Of a stretch of DNA of 64,000 nucleotides, positions 13,035-25,306 are shown piece after piece. Numbering within the stretch: the stretch's first letter is position 1; every line of letters starts with the position of its first letter. The notes under the pieces are model-generated. The model was not told the DNA's origin, ran no database searches, and was given only the letters and a program-made list of their open reading frames with translations. The translations under genes were made by a program, and so were the position numbers. The DNA lies in NCBI GenBank assembly GCA_028023455.1, contig JAQFVV010012669.1:994501-1058500 (forward strand). The letters are read 5' to 3'. This DNA is from Epiperipatus broadwayi. Its lineage: Eukaryota > Onychophora > Udeonychophora > Euonychophora > Peripatidae.

Positions 13035-13757
13035 AAATATTTCCACTCTTAATATATGTGCTGTACTGATCTTACAATAGCTCAACAATGTCATGTTGAG
13101 TACTGAGAATATTCTCAAACTTCAACACAAGATAAAGACTTTCAAAAAGATAAAAGTGGCCATTTTATCTTTAAATCTACATTTTAATTATATAGGCTCA
13201 TCTGAAGCATCTTAATTTGAGAGCATGAAGATGTTTCTCTATTCACTTTTATATCCATCATTTTCTTTCACATATTAGCATTCGTGAAATTTTTCAATTT
13301 ACTACGTGTTAATATTGTGAATTCTTAGAAATTGTAATATTCAAATTTATTTATTAAGCACAGAGATCATACATAATTAAAGAAAAAGGATTTTCACCTT
13401 TAATATATGCACTGTGCTAATCTTATAATAATAGTCAACGATATCATGTTGAGTACTAAGAATACTCTCCAACTCAAACACAAGATAAGAGTGATCATCT
13501 TATTTTTAAACCTACATTCTAATTATATAGGCCAATCTGAAACTCTTGATTTGACAGTGTGAAGATATCTCTATTCACTTTTACATCCATTATTCCTTCA
13601 CATATTAAAGTTCACAAAATTTTTCAATTTACTAGTTGTTAATATTACAAATTCTTAGAAACTATGTAATATTCAAATTTATTTACTAAACACAGAAGTC
13701 ATATGTAATTAAAGAGAAAAGATTTCCACTTTTAATATATGTGCTGTAATGATTTAA
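13035..13757 (+). repeat. Tandem repeat cluster, direct copies
   Basis: Two full units of about 335-360 nt (13035-13393, 13394-13727) and a short third start (13728-13757) follow each other in the same orientation. Landmarks repeated in each are TTAATATATG, CATGTTGAGTACT, TCACATATTA and TTTTTCAATTTACTA. The unit is not protein-coding. Confidence 0.8.
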
Positions 13758-14129
13758 TGGTTAATGTAGTGAGGCAAATCCATATTTAGGATTGGAAGCT
13801 GCCAGAACCAAAGCCAACTTGAGACAAACTGTAAATACAGCCAGAAGAGTCAGTGTCCCTATTCACAAGGCAATCTGTTAAGTACAGCTGGAAGTGGATA
13901 AAAACTTATAAGAGCATGTACAGTTCAAATTAGAACTAGTTGCTATATCCCATTAGACAGTAGCAGGTGGAGTATAGCCATCACTACCTAAATCTGAAAA
14001 TATTGTAAACATATTATAAATCTAATGTATGTAAATATATTATAAATTGAGTGTATGTTTGTATCTATATATTACTAATGAATATATTATTAAAACAAAT
14101 GTATACTTATTTGTGTTTATATATGTAAT

Positions 14130-14775
14130 CCTGACTAAACACAATAGATGTCATGTTGAGTATTGAGGATATTCTCAATCTTTTCAAAAGTCTCTATTTT
14201 GTGTTTGAGTTTGAGATTATTTTCGTACTCAACATGATATTGTTGAGATATTATAAGATCAATACAATGCACATATTAACGGTGGAAATCCTGTTTCTTT
14301 AATTATATATGATCTCTGCACTTAGTAAATAAATGTGAATATTACATAGTTTCTAAGAAGTAAGTTGAAAAATTTTGTGAACTTTAATATGTGAAAGAAA
14401 ATAATGGATGCAAAAGTGGATAGAGCAATATCTTCATGCTGTCAAACTAAGAAGCTTCAGATCGGTCTATATAATTAGAATGTAAATTTAAAGATAAGAT
14501 AGCCACTCTTATCTTTTCAAAAATCTCTGTATTGTGTTTGAGTTTGAGGGTATCCTCAGTATCATCACATGATCACCATCTCATCCTAGCACATAATTGT
14601 TGTAAACAAAGGCAAAACTCTCCATACAGTAGTGCCACCTCAGTACTCAACATGACATCATTGAGCTATTATTGTAAGATCAATACAGTACATATATTAA
14701 AGGAGAAATCCTTTTTCTTTAATTACATATAATCTCTATGCTTATCAAATAAATTTGAATATTATATAGTTTAAA
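14130..14775 (-). repeat. Inverted copies of the 13.0 kb tandem unit
   Basis: A short plus-orientation piece (14130-14180) is followed by two copies of the same unit in reverse orientation (about 14181-14510 and 14511-14775). With the direct copies they could form a hairpin of several hundred base pairs in RNA. The second minus copy is interrupted by a 78-nt insertion at 14560-14637. The sequence between the arms (13758-14129) is unassigned. A distant copy of part of the unit lies at about 26110-26205. Confidence 0.78.
14560..14637 (-). mobile_element. 5'-truncated hammerhead-SINE insertion with target duplication
   Basis: This 78-nt insert is the 3' terminal part of the hammerhead-SINE (minus orientation), with words CATCACATGATCACCAT and GGCAAAACTCTCCATACAG. 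It is flanked by CCTCAG on both sides (14554-14559 and 14638-14643). Sibling units of the host repeat (for example around 13095-13120, read in reverse) run through without the insert, so the 6-nt duplication and the empty site can be seen in the same window. Truncation at the 5' end with an intact 3' end is typical of target-primed reverse transcription. Confidence 0.75.
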
Positions 14776-15384
14776 TAAAAATAAAAAATAAAATATTATA
14801 ATTTTAATCATTCTCATAAATTTTCTTTTTTTAAAAAAAGTATTTACTTTATTTCACTTAAAATTTATATACAATTATATATAGCTTAACTTGCTATTCC
14901 TATCAGACAAAATACACCTTTACAATGCTTATTTTATTAAAATTAATAAACCTTACAGTTTTGATAAATACATGAATACACAAATAAGTTTTCACATAAC
15001 AAACTACTTAACATTATATCTCTTTATAAATTAATTCACTTTTTACATATCTTATCACATATATATGTAAATTTTAATTTCCATCTGGCTGATAAATCAA
15101 TTTCACTCTGAATTACCAACAATGTTGACAAAGGTATGTTTATAAACATCAAAGCTCCAACTATAGGTGAATTCATTCTATTCTTGATCCTTTGTTCAAC
15201 ATTTAGAGTGCTTTTAATTCATAGCCTAGGGGAGGGTGATTTATTCCCCTTGTTTATATATATATAGCAAATATATCTATTCATTAAATATACATAGATA
15301 TATTATGCTCCATTTATGTATAATATATAAACAAATACCACATTCAATATATATCATATATATTGTAACAGTTGGTCTTTCTTC

Positions 15385-15450
15385 TTTTGATCATGGAGGG
15401 TGCCACCAGATTACTGAGTACCTGGAAAATTTATTTACCATGATCAAAAG
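15385..15450. repeat. Short hairpin
   Basis: CTTTTGATCATGG (15385-15397) and CCATGATCAAAAG (15438-15450) are perfect 13-nt inverted repeats separated by 40 nt. Confidence 0.7.
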
Positions 15451-18244
15451 TTAATGATGATAATGATTTGCATCGTTCAGACACAGGGAGAGCAAGAGCT
15501 CCTTAATATTGTTCAGACAATTGAGAAAATAAAGCTAGGACAAATTTTAACTAAAATAATTTCAAAGTTTATTAAAAATTAATATTAAAAAAATTTGTAA
15601 GTATAGAGATATATAGAAAATAAGCGAGGTTTTATTAGATTCTATCAGGCATGTACGAACAAAAATAAAACGTCAACACTCTGGCAGGCAGACTAATTTT
15701 CTAATAGAGTTTTAAAAGGGAGGGAATAATTTTTATTCAGCTGAAGATTCACCTAAGCAGCTCTGGTTTCCTTATTCAAAAAGTTTTAAAATCAATAACA
15801 AGTGAAGGATTCTTGCATGAATCAATGAAACCAGCATGAGTGAATGATTACTAGATTATTGACTAGTGATGTTAATTGTCCGCAGAACTACTGCATGGCC
15901 AACTATGTTGAAGATTGCCACGGTTAATTACAATGCAAGATAAATAAATATGATACATGAACATGATGGAGTATAAATTAAAATATGGGAGAAAACTTAA
16001 ATCTCCAATTTAACGAAAATAGAAAACTTAGAAAATACTCCAGCATAGATAATTTAAAATTGAGAAAATGTTAAATCTCTGATTTAAGGAAAACAGACAT
16101 ATATAACTTGGTGAATCACCAACCAAACAATTGGCAAAATATTATAATTAAAAGTCTCAATAGGAGACAGATAAGTAATCAAAAAATTATTAATGGCTGC
16201 CCAAGCATTTATTGAGAAAGTGAAATCACAATTATAAATGTAAATAGCTTTCAGAACTAAAATCTCAATACATGCTCTGACAAATAAATTTAAAACAAAC
16301 CTGGAATCTGAAAAACAAGACTCCAAGATACACTATAAATATAATCAGAAAATACATATAATAAATGATTAAAATATTTAAATTGACTAGGCAAACAATA
16401 TAAAATTAGGTTACTTTTTAAGATTAAGCTGAGACTTTAAAACCCTGGTAAGAATAAGGAAATGTTACCTCAAGGTATAAGGTTAAGATTAGTGGATGTC
16501 TTTCAGCATGACACACAGTTCATTCTACTGGAGAATTCTGGTGAACACTTTAGGTTTCCAGTTTCTTTTCAGGAGGTTGTAGGTAATGTTAGGAATCAGT
16601 TCCAGTTTGAGCTTTTATGACATGATTTTGCAGGCGATTTGTGATCTGGGGTTAATCTTTAATTTAGTTTAGCATGGCATGATGTTGAGGCAATTCTTCC
16701 TAGTGTATATTTTTAGCATTCTGCAGGAAAGATTCTTAGCAATTTGAAGACAGTAATTTAAATTCGGCAGCACAGCACTTCTAGTCTGGATTTCAAGTAG
16801 CGTACAAAGTTGATCAAAATTAAACAAGCTGAATAATCTGTCCATAATCCCAGGGTATTTATATGAGCTCTTATCTTCCATAACATCTTTTAATTAGTAG
16901 TTTGAGACCAGAGCATTTTTTATCTCAACTCAATCTTAATTAAAAATTCTGACCAGGGTTAATCTTCTTCATAATTAATTTTTTAAAAAAATGTAAAAAC
17001 AAGTTTCAGCTTTAGTTAAAATAAATTAAAAATAGATTACTATCAAAATAACAAGAATTCCATTACAAAAAAAAAACCTTTCCAAAACTAAAATGCTTTG
17101 TTTAAAAAGAATTACCTTTTTTTTTTTTTAATTTAGAATATTTTTTTATAAAATTAAAAGTTTGCTTGCCTTTAATTACTTTTGAAAAAAAAACAAAAAC
17201 AGGTGATCAAAAAAAAACTATTTTAAAAATAAAATTATTAAAAAATAGAAATGACAGAATTTTAAAACAGCAGCATATGTGCGTTACTGCACGTATTTTT
17301 ATATACAAAACTTTTAAATAGTTTTTTTTTTTAAACTTTATTAAAACACAAGTTAGTTTTATTTTTGTACTAATATACTCAAAATTTATACTACATTTAT
17401 ATCATAAAATATAAAAGTTATATAAAAAATAAAAAGAGGGAGCCATTATATTTTAAAAAGGCAAATTCAAATTGATGCCAATTGAAAAAACAATAAGAGG
17501 AAAGTGGTTATTAATATTAGTTAGGTAAGTATTTATATATATTTTACAATAAAAAAATTAATAGTTGATAAATTTAATAACAATAATTATTAAATTTAAT
17601 GTTTATACATTAATATATAGATTAGTAATAGAAAATTAATAAATAAACAATTAAAAATTTTGAATTTTATAGATGGGCTATACTTTTAAAAGCTTTTATT
17701 TGAGTTGCAGTCTCTGTCAACATTTATTTGAATTAAACATTTTTATCAAAGTTGGAATAAAATTTTAAAATCAAGGCTTAATATATTTATATAAAATAGA
17801 ATTTGTTCAAATTTGGCACATTTAATATAAATAATTGGCAATGCAAAATGACAAATATTTTAGGTAGGTTACCTAGATTCTTAAATACAGAGCAATGAAT
17901 AGATGAATTTTTAATTTAAAATACATTGATATCACTTCAATAAGTTGTCAGTTATGTGTGTTAGAGGGCAGTATATATATTTTAAAAAAACACCTTTACA
18001 TTTATTATTTAAGGATCTTGTAAAATTGAAATAAATAAATCTTGATTCATAAAAGATTTCTTCTTTAAAGTATATAATTTTTTTTTAATTTTGATTGTAA
18101 AAGTTGATTTTTTAAAAAAATATTTAACAAAACTATATTGTAAAAAAGTTTATTTAATACTTGTGATTTACTTTCAACCTTAAAAGTATTTATGATTATT
18201 TAAAATTGAAATAAAAATAAATCTTTGATTAGAATCTTAATGTT

Positions 18245-18540
18245 AAAAACTAAATAATAATAGATATAAAAAATATTTTATAATAAACAATTTTATTTAC
18301 ATTGTACTAGAGATAAAAAAAAAATTTCTTCAATCACAATTGTTTTTATATTTAAATTGAAATAAAAGTGTGGGAGAGAGGGTCCTGAAATTAATTAAGC
18401 AACTTTCCCTTCCCCCACTTATGCACCTTTATTTCAAGTTGAATATAAAAACCGAATTGTAGTTGAGGAAATAATTATCTTTTCTGTTTTTTAACCTTTA
18501 TTATAAAATATTTTTTATATCTATTATTAATTATAGTTTT
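18245..18540. repeat. Foldback (palindromic) element, ~296 bp
   Basis: The left half (CTAAATAATAATAGATATAA ... TTGAAATAAAAGTGTGGGAG) is mirrored by the right half (CCCACTTATGCACCTTTATTTCAA ... TTATATCTATTATTAATTATAG) with scattered mismatches, so the whole element folds on itself. No open frame is seen. Confidence 0.7.
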
Positions 18541-18739
18541 TATCTGTATGATAATTATGATTAATATAAAATAATTTATAAAATACTAAGAGCTTACTGA
18601 TTTTGACTTTTATGCTATTTTGTGATTTAAATGTATAAATTTTGAATATATTAGTATACATATATGATATATTTAATCTATTAATATCATCAAAAATGGA
18701 AATTAATGAAATCCATTATGCTAGTCTTTTATATAAATT

Positions 18740-18890
18740 ATAATAGCTATATAAATGTATTAATAATTATTATATATAAGCCTTTCTTGGCACATTGGTT
18801 TGTGCCCTTTTCAAAGGACATGAAACCATATGCCAAAAAAGGCTCTCTATATATAATTATTATTAATATATTTATATAGCTGTTGTGTAA
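18740..18890. repeat. Foldback element, ~150 bp
   Basis: AGCTATATAAATGTATTAAT (near 18748) through GCCTTTCTTGGCA is matched in reverse by TGCCAAAAAAGGC (near 18831) through ATTAATATATTTATATAGCT. The loop is about 25 nt. Confidence 0.7.
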
Positions 18891-19190
18891 AATTTTTATT
18901 ATTTGTTATAAGATATATGTAAGATACATATATGGTATATATGTATAGTGAATGTGGTATTTCCTTATATATTGTATATAAATGGGGTATAATATATATA
19001 TATGATAAAGATATATGAAAAATGAATCACTTTGTAAAGAGATATAATGTTAAGTTGTTTGTTATGTGATAAATTATTAGTGTATTCTTGTATTTATATA
19101 TATCTTATAGCTCTAAAGAAGATTTCTGGGCAATTGAAACAGTAAAGTTGCTTAATTTTAATTAAACATTGTAACAGTAATAAGAAAGGT

Positions 19191-22100
19191 GGATTTATTT
19201 AAATTTTTATGTGATGATTAATGGAAAATATTATTTAACTTTTTAATTATTCATGGATATATCTCTGATTAATATATCATTTTTTGATGGCTTCAATATT
19301 AAAATTAAATTCATGTTCTAATGTTAATTGTTATGAGAAAAAATATCAGTTCTCTTTACCCTACTCTAAAGCTATCTTTTGTAAGCTTGAGAAATAAGTG
19401 AAAACCAGATTAATTTTTCCATACCCAAAACAGTTTCTATTTTTGCCTTCATTAGTGAATGCTGGGAAGAATGCATTTTTCATTCAGCAATCATTTTATT
19501 TTATTCTGTTGAATTAATAGTGTGAAATTAAAAAAAAAAAAATTCCTTAAGATTTTGAACCTGATACATTTTTTGCATAGAATTTTATGTATATTAATTT
19601 CAGATTTGAATGCTAGAAGTCATTGATGAAAGCAAAAGAAAACCGTTTTTGGATGCTTGTGTGTAAACATGAGAAAATCATATAATATTTTTGCTGTTGT
19701 GAGAAAATCTAAAGGCCAAAGCTTTAGCTACAACCTTGACTGTAAAGGTCCACCAATATTTTCACTTATTTTTAATTCAATATCTGAAAATTCTAATAGA
19801 GTTTTATCAACTTCTTGTATCTTTTTCATTTTTATTTCACTTATGATATCTACAATCTTATTTTCAATATTTCATATCTATATATTATCTGTATATTTTT
19901 TATTTATTTTTTATGTTTTGCTTTTTGGAGTTTAATTGTTTTAGTGTCTAAATCTTTGACATATTTAAATAGAGAAGTCTTTATGGTGGTTAATGTATCT
20001 TCCTGCTATATCTCTTATGGTTTATTAGAACTTGGAATTTTTTTTTTTAATTAGTGAAGCTTTTAAGCAAGTTTCTAATTCATAGCCATCTTAACTAGCT
20101 ATTGATTAGTCAAGTAAACAATGTCTTCATTTCTGTCTTTTAGTGCTGTTTAGACAGTTAACCTGCATAAGAATATTTAAAACTGTTTTATCCCTTAGTC
20201 TTTTGCCTTTTTTTTTCTTCAACAGTTATGTTATATGAATGTTATCTTCTTTTTGCTTTGGGTGTAGTAATCTTTTCTTTTTATATCTTTTACATTACTC
20301 CTGAAAACAATTCATCTAATTTTATCTAGTTCTCTTTTCAGATTGCTACCAAGTTTTTAATGATCTTTTGTCTACATATGTTGTTCATATTCAATATATT
20401 TTTTTCCTTATTAATTTAATATTTTGTCTTTTTATTGCCATGTATTATTTATTTTAAAGATATGTCATTTGGCATAAGATTTAATTGTGTTTTTATGTCA
20501 TTATAACTAATTCTCTAAGCTGTGAAGTCTTATCATATTTCACTTTGTCAATATTTCTTTTTTTTTCCCCCTCGAATCTTTAATTGTTAATTTCAAGTTG
20601 TTATCATTAAGTCTTATTCAAGATCTTATATTTACATCACAGAGGTTGAGCATATGCACTTTTTAAACTGTTCAAAAATAGTTTTTGATTCATATATAAT
20701 GGTGCTCATATTTGTCTATACTTTGTCAGGTGGAGCCTTCCATGTATAGATTTTTGTTATTTTGGTTATTTAATAACCATATTTGTTATTGTCATATTAT
20801 TTCTCTTATAAAGCAGTAATATATTTGGTAGAGAGCTCAAATAAAAGTCATACTTTTTTAAACTTATGTCATGGGATTAGACAAAATAATGGATTATCTA
20901 TGATATATTTTTTAATATAATGTAAGGTATTATCAGTAAAACACCATCAAATCAAAATCCCTGCTTCCAAAGCTGTTTCATAAGAATAAATTCTGCTACA
21001 ATAGAAAAAAAAGAAGAAAATAGTCAGGTGCTATTAGGCTTATTATTTATACTAAATGTTAATTTATTTTGAACTGTCCATGCAAACTAATATCTTCATT
21101 ATAAAATATTAAAGGTTATCTTTGAAATTTGGTTTGGATAATTTTGAATAATAGATATTTTGAATTAATTATATTCTGCTTGTATATTTATCAGTATTTA
21201 TGTATGATGGAATTATATAACATTTGAATAGTAATATCTAGGAATAGACAAAAACATTAAGTCATTTATTATTTAAGAATGACATAAATATTTGAATCAA
21301 ATTATTATGGCCATTGCAAAGGTATCAGTATTTTATGGTTATAAAGTGTTTATTCAAGGTAATGATTGCATAGATTATTACAATATGACCATCCAAATCA
21401 AGACAATTTTATCAGCATTTATCATAATTGAAAGAAGTCACTCTAGATTGACAGACTTCTTTTGGTATTGCTATTTATAAACCCTTCCTACAATTGAAAG
21501 ATGTGTAATTGATAATTTATCAGACCATATGGTATGCTTTTAATTATCTATTGTCCAGTTTTTGTGTTCATGATACTATTACATTTCATATTGTAAAAAT
21601 TCATGCCTGAAAATAGTAGTTCTGAAAAAGTAGCTTTTTTGTAAATATTTTTGCTAGTGTCATTCTGTATTATGGAGATACTTTATAGGATCATAATAGA
21701 AATAAATGTGTTCAGTAATTGATTAATTATGCATTGTGAAGAAAGTAATGAATTATTTTGGTAGGCATTAGAAGTTACAGTCATGTTTGATCTCAACAGC
21801 AGTTTGTGTGTTTCTTGTCTACAATCATTTACAATGGATTTTTACTCTTTCACTAAGCATTCATTTCCAACAGAAGTTGGTTTTAATTGGTTCTAGTCTT
21901 TTCTCTTTTTAATGAATTAAGTATCTATCCTCAATCGTGAAAGATTTAATAATTCAGCTATTTAGGACAATAATGCCAGAAGATAAATAGCTTCAACTTA
22001 TGTAAGCATAGATAAATGCAGCATTTTTTCTTATAGGCTTAGAAAATGATGCCAACTTACTTTTAGGTACTTTTTACCACTTCCTTATGGTTCTATCTAT

Positions 22101-23835
22101 AAAATAAAATAAAATATTACTTTGATATGAGTTTGTATTGTTTTTAAATGTATTTAAAACTTCTACTCTATCATATATTTTTAAAACATAAATTGAAGTA
22201 GTAATTTCAAGCTGCTGTCAGAATTCACAAGTAAGGATAGTGGAAATAATCTTCATATAGGAAAGTTGACTGCAAATTATTAAACAATGCCCAATTAAAA
22301 GTATTTTCAGCTGTTTTGTAGATCAGATGTTGATTTATCAAAAGCTATGTATTATTTCTAATATAAACAGTTATTTTTTTTTTTTTTTCTGTGCTCTTAC
22401 TTTTATTCTCTATCTTTTTTTATTTTTTTATTTCACTGTCTTCATTTAATTTAGTATAGAATCTGGCTATAGCAAGTCTTTCAGGCTATAAATCACCTCT
22501 GCACTAAGTGTGATAATGGGATTGTACATTTGTGAAATCATATTTCCATCCTTTAATTGCATGCAGAATAATTTTGATTTTGATCTGACACATGTAATGG
22601 AGACATAAACTAAGTTTATGGTCATGATCTTGTATGATACATTCCAAGTAATAATGAATCACTTTGAAGTTGAACTTGAGATAGAATATTCTATGCAAAA
22701 AAGATAGTATGTTGCACAATCTCTGTCTGAGGGACCTCTTTCTTTGATGAAAATGGAAAACACCTAGAAAAGATCTAAATATGGTCTGTCTTGCACTATT
22801 TGGCTGGATCACTGTGCCTGGTACATTACTCATTGAATCACTAGAAAGTGTAATAAAATCAGGATATATAATTATAATAATGATATTAGTAACAAGAGAG
22901 CTATCAAAATGTGAGATTTATACCAATGCTTTTGTAAATCTTGTTTTCCATAAAAAGGAGTCAATTAGACAGATAAATAGTTATAAGTTGTTGTTTTTTA
23001 GAAAAACAACAACAGATAATTGAGTGGAAAAAAAATTGTAAGAGATTGACTCTTCAATCCAAGAATTTATATCTCAATAAAATTATAATTTTTTCCCCCA
23101 AATCTTTTGAGTAATAAATAGGTTAACATGCCTTTATTTGGATATAAGTGTGAAGAGATATCAATTTCAATCATTGTGCCTTATACGTTTTTACTATGGG
23201 AAAAAAAATAATAAATTTTGCTGTATACATTCATTTCAGAAATAACGTCCTTCTTCAACTGCCTTGTAACATTGCTAACAATCTATAAAAAATGGTTTAT
23301 GCATAATGACAAACTAACATCTCTTCAAATTTATTTAAATTTTTTGAGTAGGATATTAATCAAATTACTCATGAAACACAACAACTATTTGGGGATATAA
23401 ATTCTATTTTAAAAATTTCTTTATTCTGCAATCTTTTTACATTATACTTTTAGATTTTTTTAATTTTTTATTTTTTGGTTCTAATTTTGTCATCACTTTT
23501 ATTTTCAATATGTTTTAATAAATTATAAAAATAGGATCAGATTTTATTTTCCTGTATACAAATTACAGTAAAAACCAATTTTATAACGGAAGCTTGTTAA
23601 AGTATTGTATTTATTTTAAGTTTTCCACCAAAAAAAAAAAAAAATTATGTGATTAAGACAGAAAGTTATTTTGGGTCTGCTACTAATATAATTGATTGCT
23701 AATAGTAATTTTTATTCAATGTAGCACGTGTGAATTCTAGTATTCATAAAATACTAAAGACAATACAAGTATTGTTTATTTGTTAATTTAATTCATATTA
23801 CTTCTTTATAAATGCATGATTGTTTTGCTTTTTAG
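19191..23835. other. Intronic AT-rich DNA, mostly unrecognised
   Basis: Apart from the relic at 19420-19660 I find no element I can name. The segment 22505-22840 is more complex and may be an old repeat; its minus-strand open frame (22504-22833) resembles no family I recognise. Other open frames here are low-complexity. Confidence 0.45.
19420..19660 (+). repeat. Old hammerhead-repeat relic (same subfamily as 5930-6420)
   Basis: It shares a GTTTCT-TTTTTGCCTT word with 5965-6000 and a TTGATGAAAGCAAAAG-like core (19623-19640) that corresponds to CTGATGAAAGTAAAAG at 6360. The catalytic residues are largely lost. Confidence 0.4.
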
Positions 23836-23936
23836 TGTGAAGCCCTATATTTGTATGGTGTTATGCTTCTTGTTGTTGATCTTCGCATTGATGGGACCAT
23901 TCGCGAAAAGATGTTGGTTTCATATTATAGATACAG
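23836..23936 (+). CDS. WASHC5: WASHC5 (strumpellin) exon, about residues 140-172
   Basis: This exon continues strumpellin in phase 0. It starts directly after TTTTTAG and encodes 33 residues beginning [15 protein letters not shown] and ending MLVSYYRY, one of the best conserved stretches of the family, followed by two bases (AG) of a split serine codon. The donor is GTAGAA, weaker than the usual GTAAGT. Only 84 nt separate it from the next exon, while 14.7 kb separate it from the previous one. The segment belongs to the helical N-terminal region. I know of no catalytic residues in this protein; it is a scaffold. Identity is clear from the unbroken match. Confidence 0.95.
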
Positions 23937-24020
23937 GTAGAATTCAGAATTGAAATTTGTGATGTAATATGATATTGTTTATATAATTACTTGACATTTA
24001 CTTTTTAATTTGCTTTGTAG
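23937..24020 (+). other. 84-nt WASHC5 intron
   Basis: A minimal GT-AG intron between two conserved exons. It is AT-rich, with a short pyrimidine run (TTTGCTTTGTAG) at the 3' end. It is more than 150 times shorter than either neighbouring intron. Confidence 0.93.
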
Positions 24021-24140
24021 TGGACACCAGTCATCTAGTGATTCCAATATTGATGATGTTTGTAAACTTCTTCGATCTACTGGCTTTTCTACTGCTCCTG
24101 GTTCAAAAAGACCTTCCAATTATCCAGAAGATTATTTCAA
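24021..24140 (+). CDS. WASHC5: WASHC5 (strumpellin) exon, about residues 173-213
   Basis: The exon follows a TGCTTTGTAG acceptor. Its first T completes the serine codon begun in the previous exon, and 39 codons follow, then AA of a split codon before a GTAAAG donor. Recognisable family segments are [15 protein letters not shown] and [13 protein letters not shown]. The short linker around GHQSSSD differs from vertebrates, as expected for a less constrained loop. The split AA joins G of the exon at 59341 to make a lysine codon, across a 35.2 kb intron. An open frame running on past 24140 is intron read-through and not coding. Confidence 0.95.
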
Positions 24141-24391
24141 GTAAAGTTGAATATATAACAAATGAAATGTTTTACTATTATAATCATTTCTTGTATTGCT
24201 ATTATTATTATATAAATATAGATAATTGATCTTAAAGAAATACAGATCTCTAACTAATATAGCAAGAGAAGTAAACATATTAGTCCATATAAAATTTGGC
24301 TTATTATTACTAACTAGTGAATTATAATATGGAGACTGCAATAATTGAAAGTGAAGTGCTGAGCTGTTGTATAAACTTCAAAAAGATTTAC

Positions 24392-25306
24392 TATACACCT
24401 GGGTCTCCTTTTATGTGGTAGATAGGTTCCTCAGAAAATGCGCACAAAAGAAATGGCACAAAAATAGACTTAACTTACCTTGAAAAATGGGGATAGGGGG
24501 TTGTAATTTTCAGAAATCGCATAAAAGCAAAGCAAGAAGGAAAAATTACTTTAAAATTCGCATTAAAAAAATAAGGAAACAAAGTATGACTAATAAAAAA
24601 TTTCAAATATTTGAAAAAAAAAATACAAGACAAACTTTTTTTACTAACTACAGTATTTAATTTTACATTTTTTCATAACATATTTTAATCATTAGCAGTT
24701 GTTTGACTATTTGACAATATGCGTTCGTTTGGGAAATGTTAAGAAATCAGATTCGTCATGTGACATACAACTAGCGCCACTTTCAGTCTTGAGCTGTGTT
24801 AATGATTTTTTGTTTCTATATTAAAAAAATGAGATTGTAATCAAAACAAAAAGATTATAGATTATCATTAGAAAGATTATTTTCAGTTTATAAAATCAAT
24901 AAAATCTTCGTTATTATTTATTTTAAAAATCTAAAAAATTATTTATTTCTGTTATAATTAACAAAATACGTTTTAAAAGTTTAAAATTTTTGACTATTTA
25001 TTGCGATATTTTTATATGTAAATATAAATCTATTATTATTATTTACTCATTAGTATAAGTAGGTTATTTACATAGAAGCTAATATTCTAAATGCAGCTTC
25101 AGGCCATATTCACGTTAGCTGCTAATATAACGTTATATTTTTGAAAAAAAAAAAAGTATTTCAAGTCAAAATAAGTTATTAATAATTTAAATTTTTTGAT
25201 ATCTAATAAATATAGTGAAATATGAAAGATATTAAGAAGAAACACGAATCGCATAACTTCAAAATCGCATTAAAATAATCCGCATAAAACGAGACCCAGG
25301 TGTATA
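24392..25306. mobile_element. Non-autonomous DNA transposon with 27-bp TIRs (pogo/Tigger-like)
   Basis: TACACCTGGGTCTC at the left end (within 24392-24418) is matched by GAGACCCAGGTGTA at the right end (within 25280-25306). The TIRs agree at 25 of 27 positions and are flanked by TA, the target duplication of Tc1/mariner/pogo elements. Inside each end are further CGCAT-type words (ATCGCATAAAA, ATCGCATTAAAA), a subterminal pattern seen in some Tigger-type elements. There is no transposase frame in 915 bp, so it would depend on a partner. Confidence 0.78.

Larger units (their letters stand above)
14920..19190. repeat. 4.3 kb region bounded by long imperfect inverted repeats
   Basis: The left arm (about 14920-15065 and 15295-15350) is the reverse complement of the right arm (about 18940-19190). 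Examples are AACTTAACATTATATCTCTT-like sequence at 15005-15030 against its complement near 19035-19065, and ACCACATTC near 15338 against GAATGTGGT near 18951. The arms differ by indels of about 35 and 230 nt. The interior (15365-18240) contains GC-richer unassigned sequence at 15390-16920 and no recognisable transposase or RT. It may be an old inverted-repeat transposon or two related repeats in opposite orientation. Confidence 0.55.
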
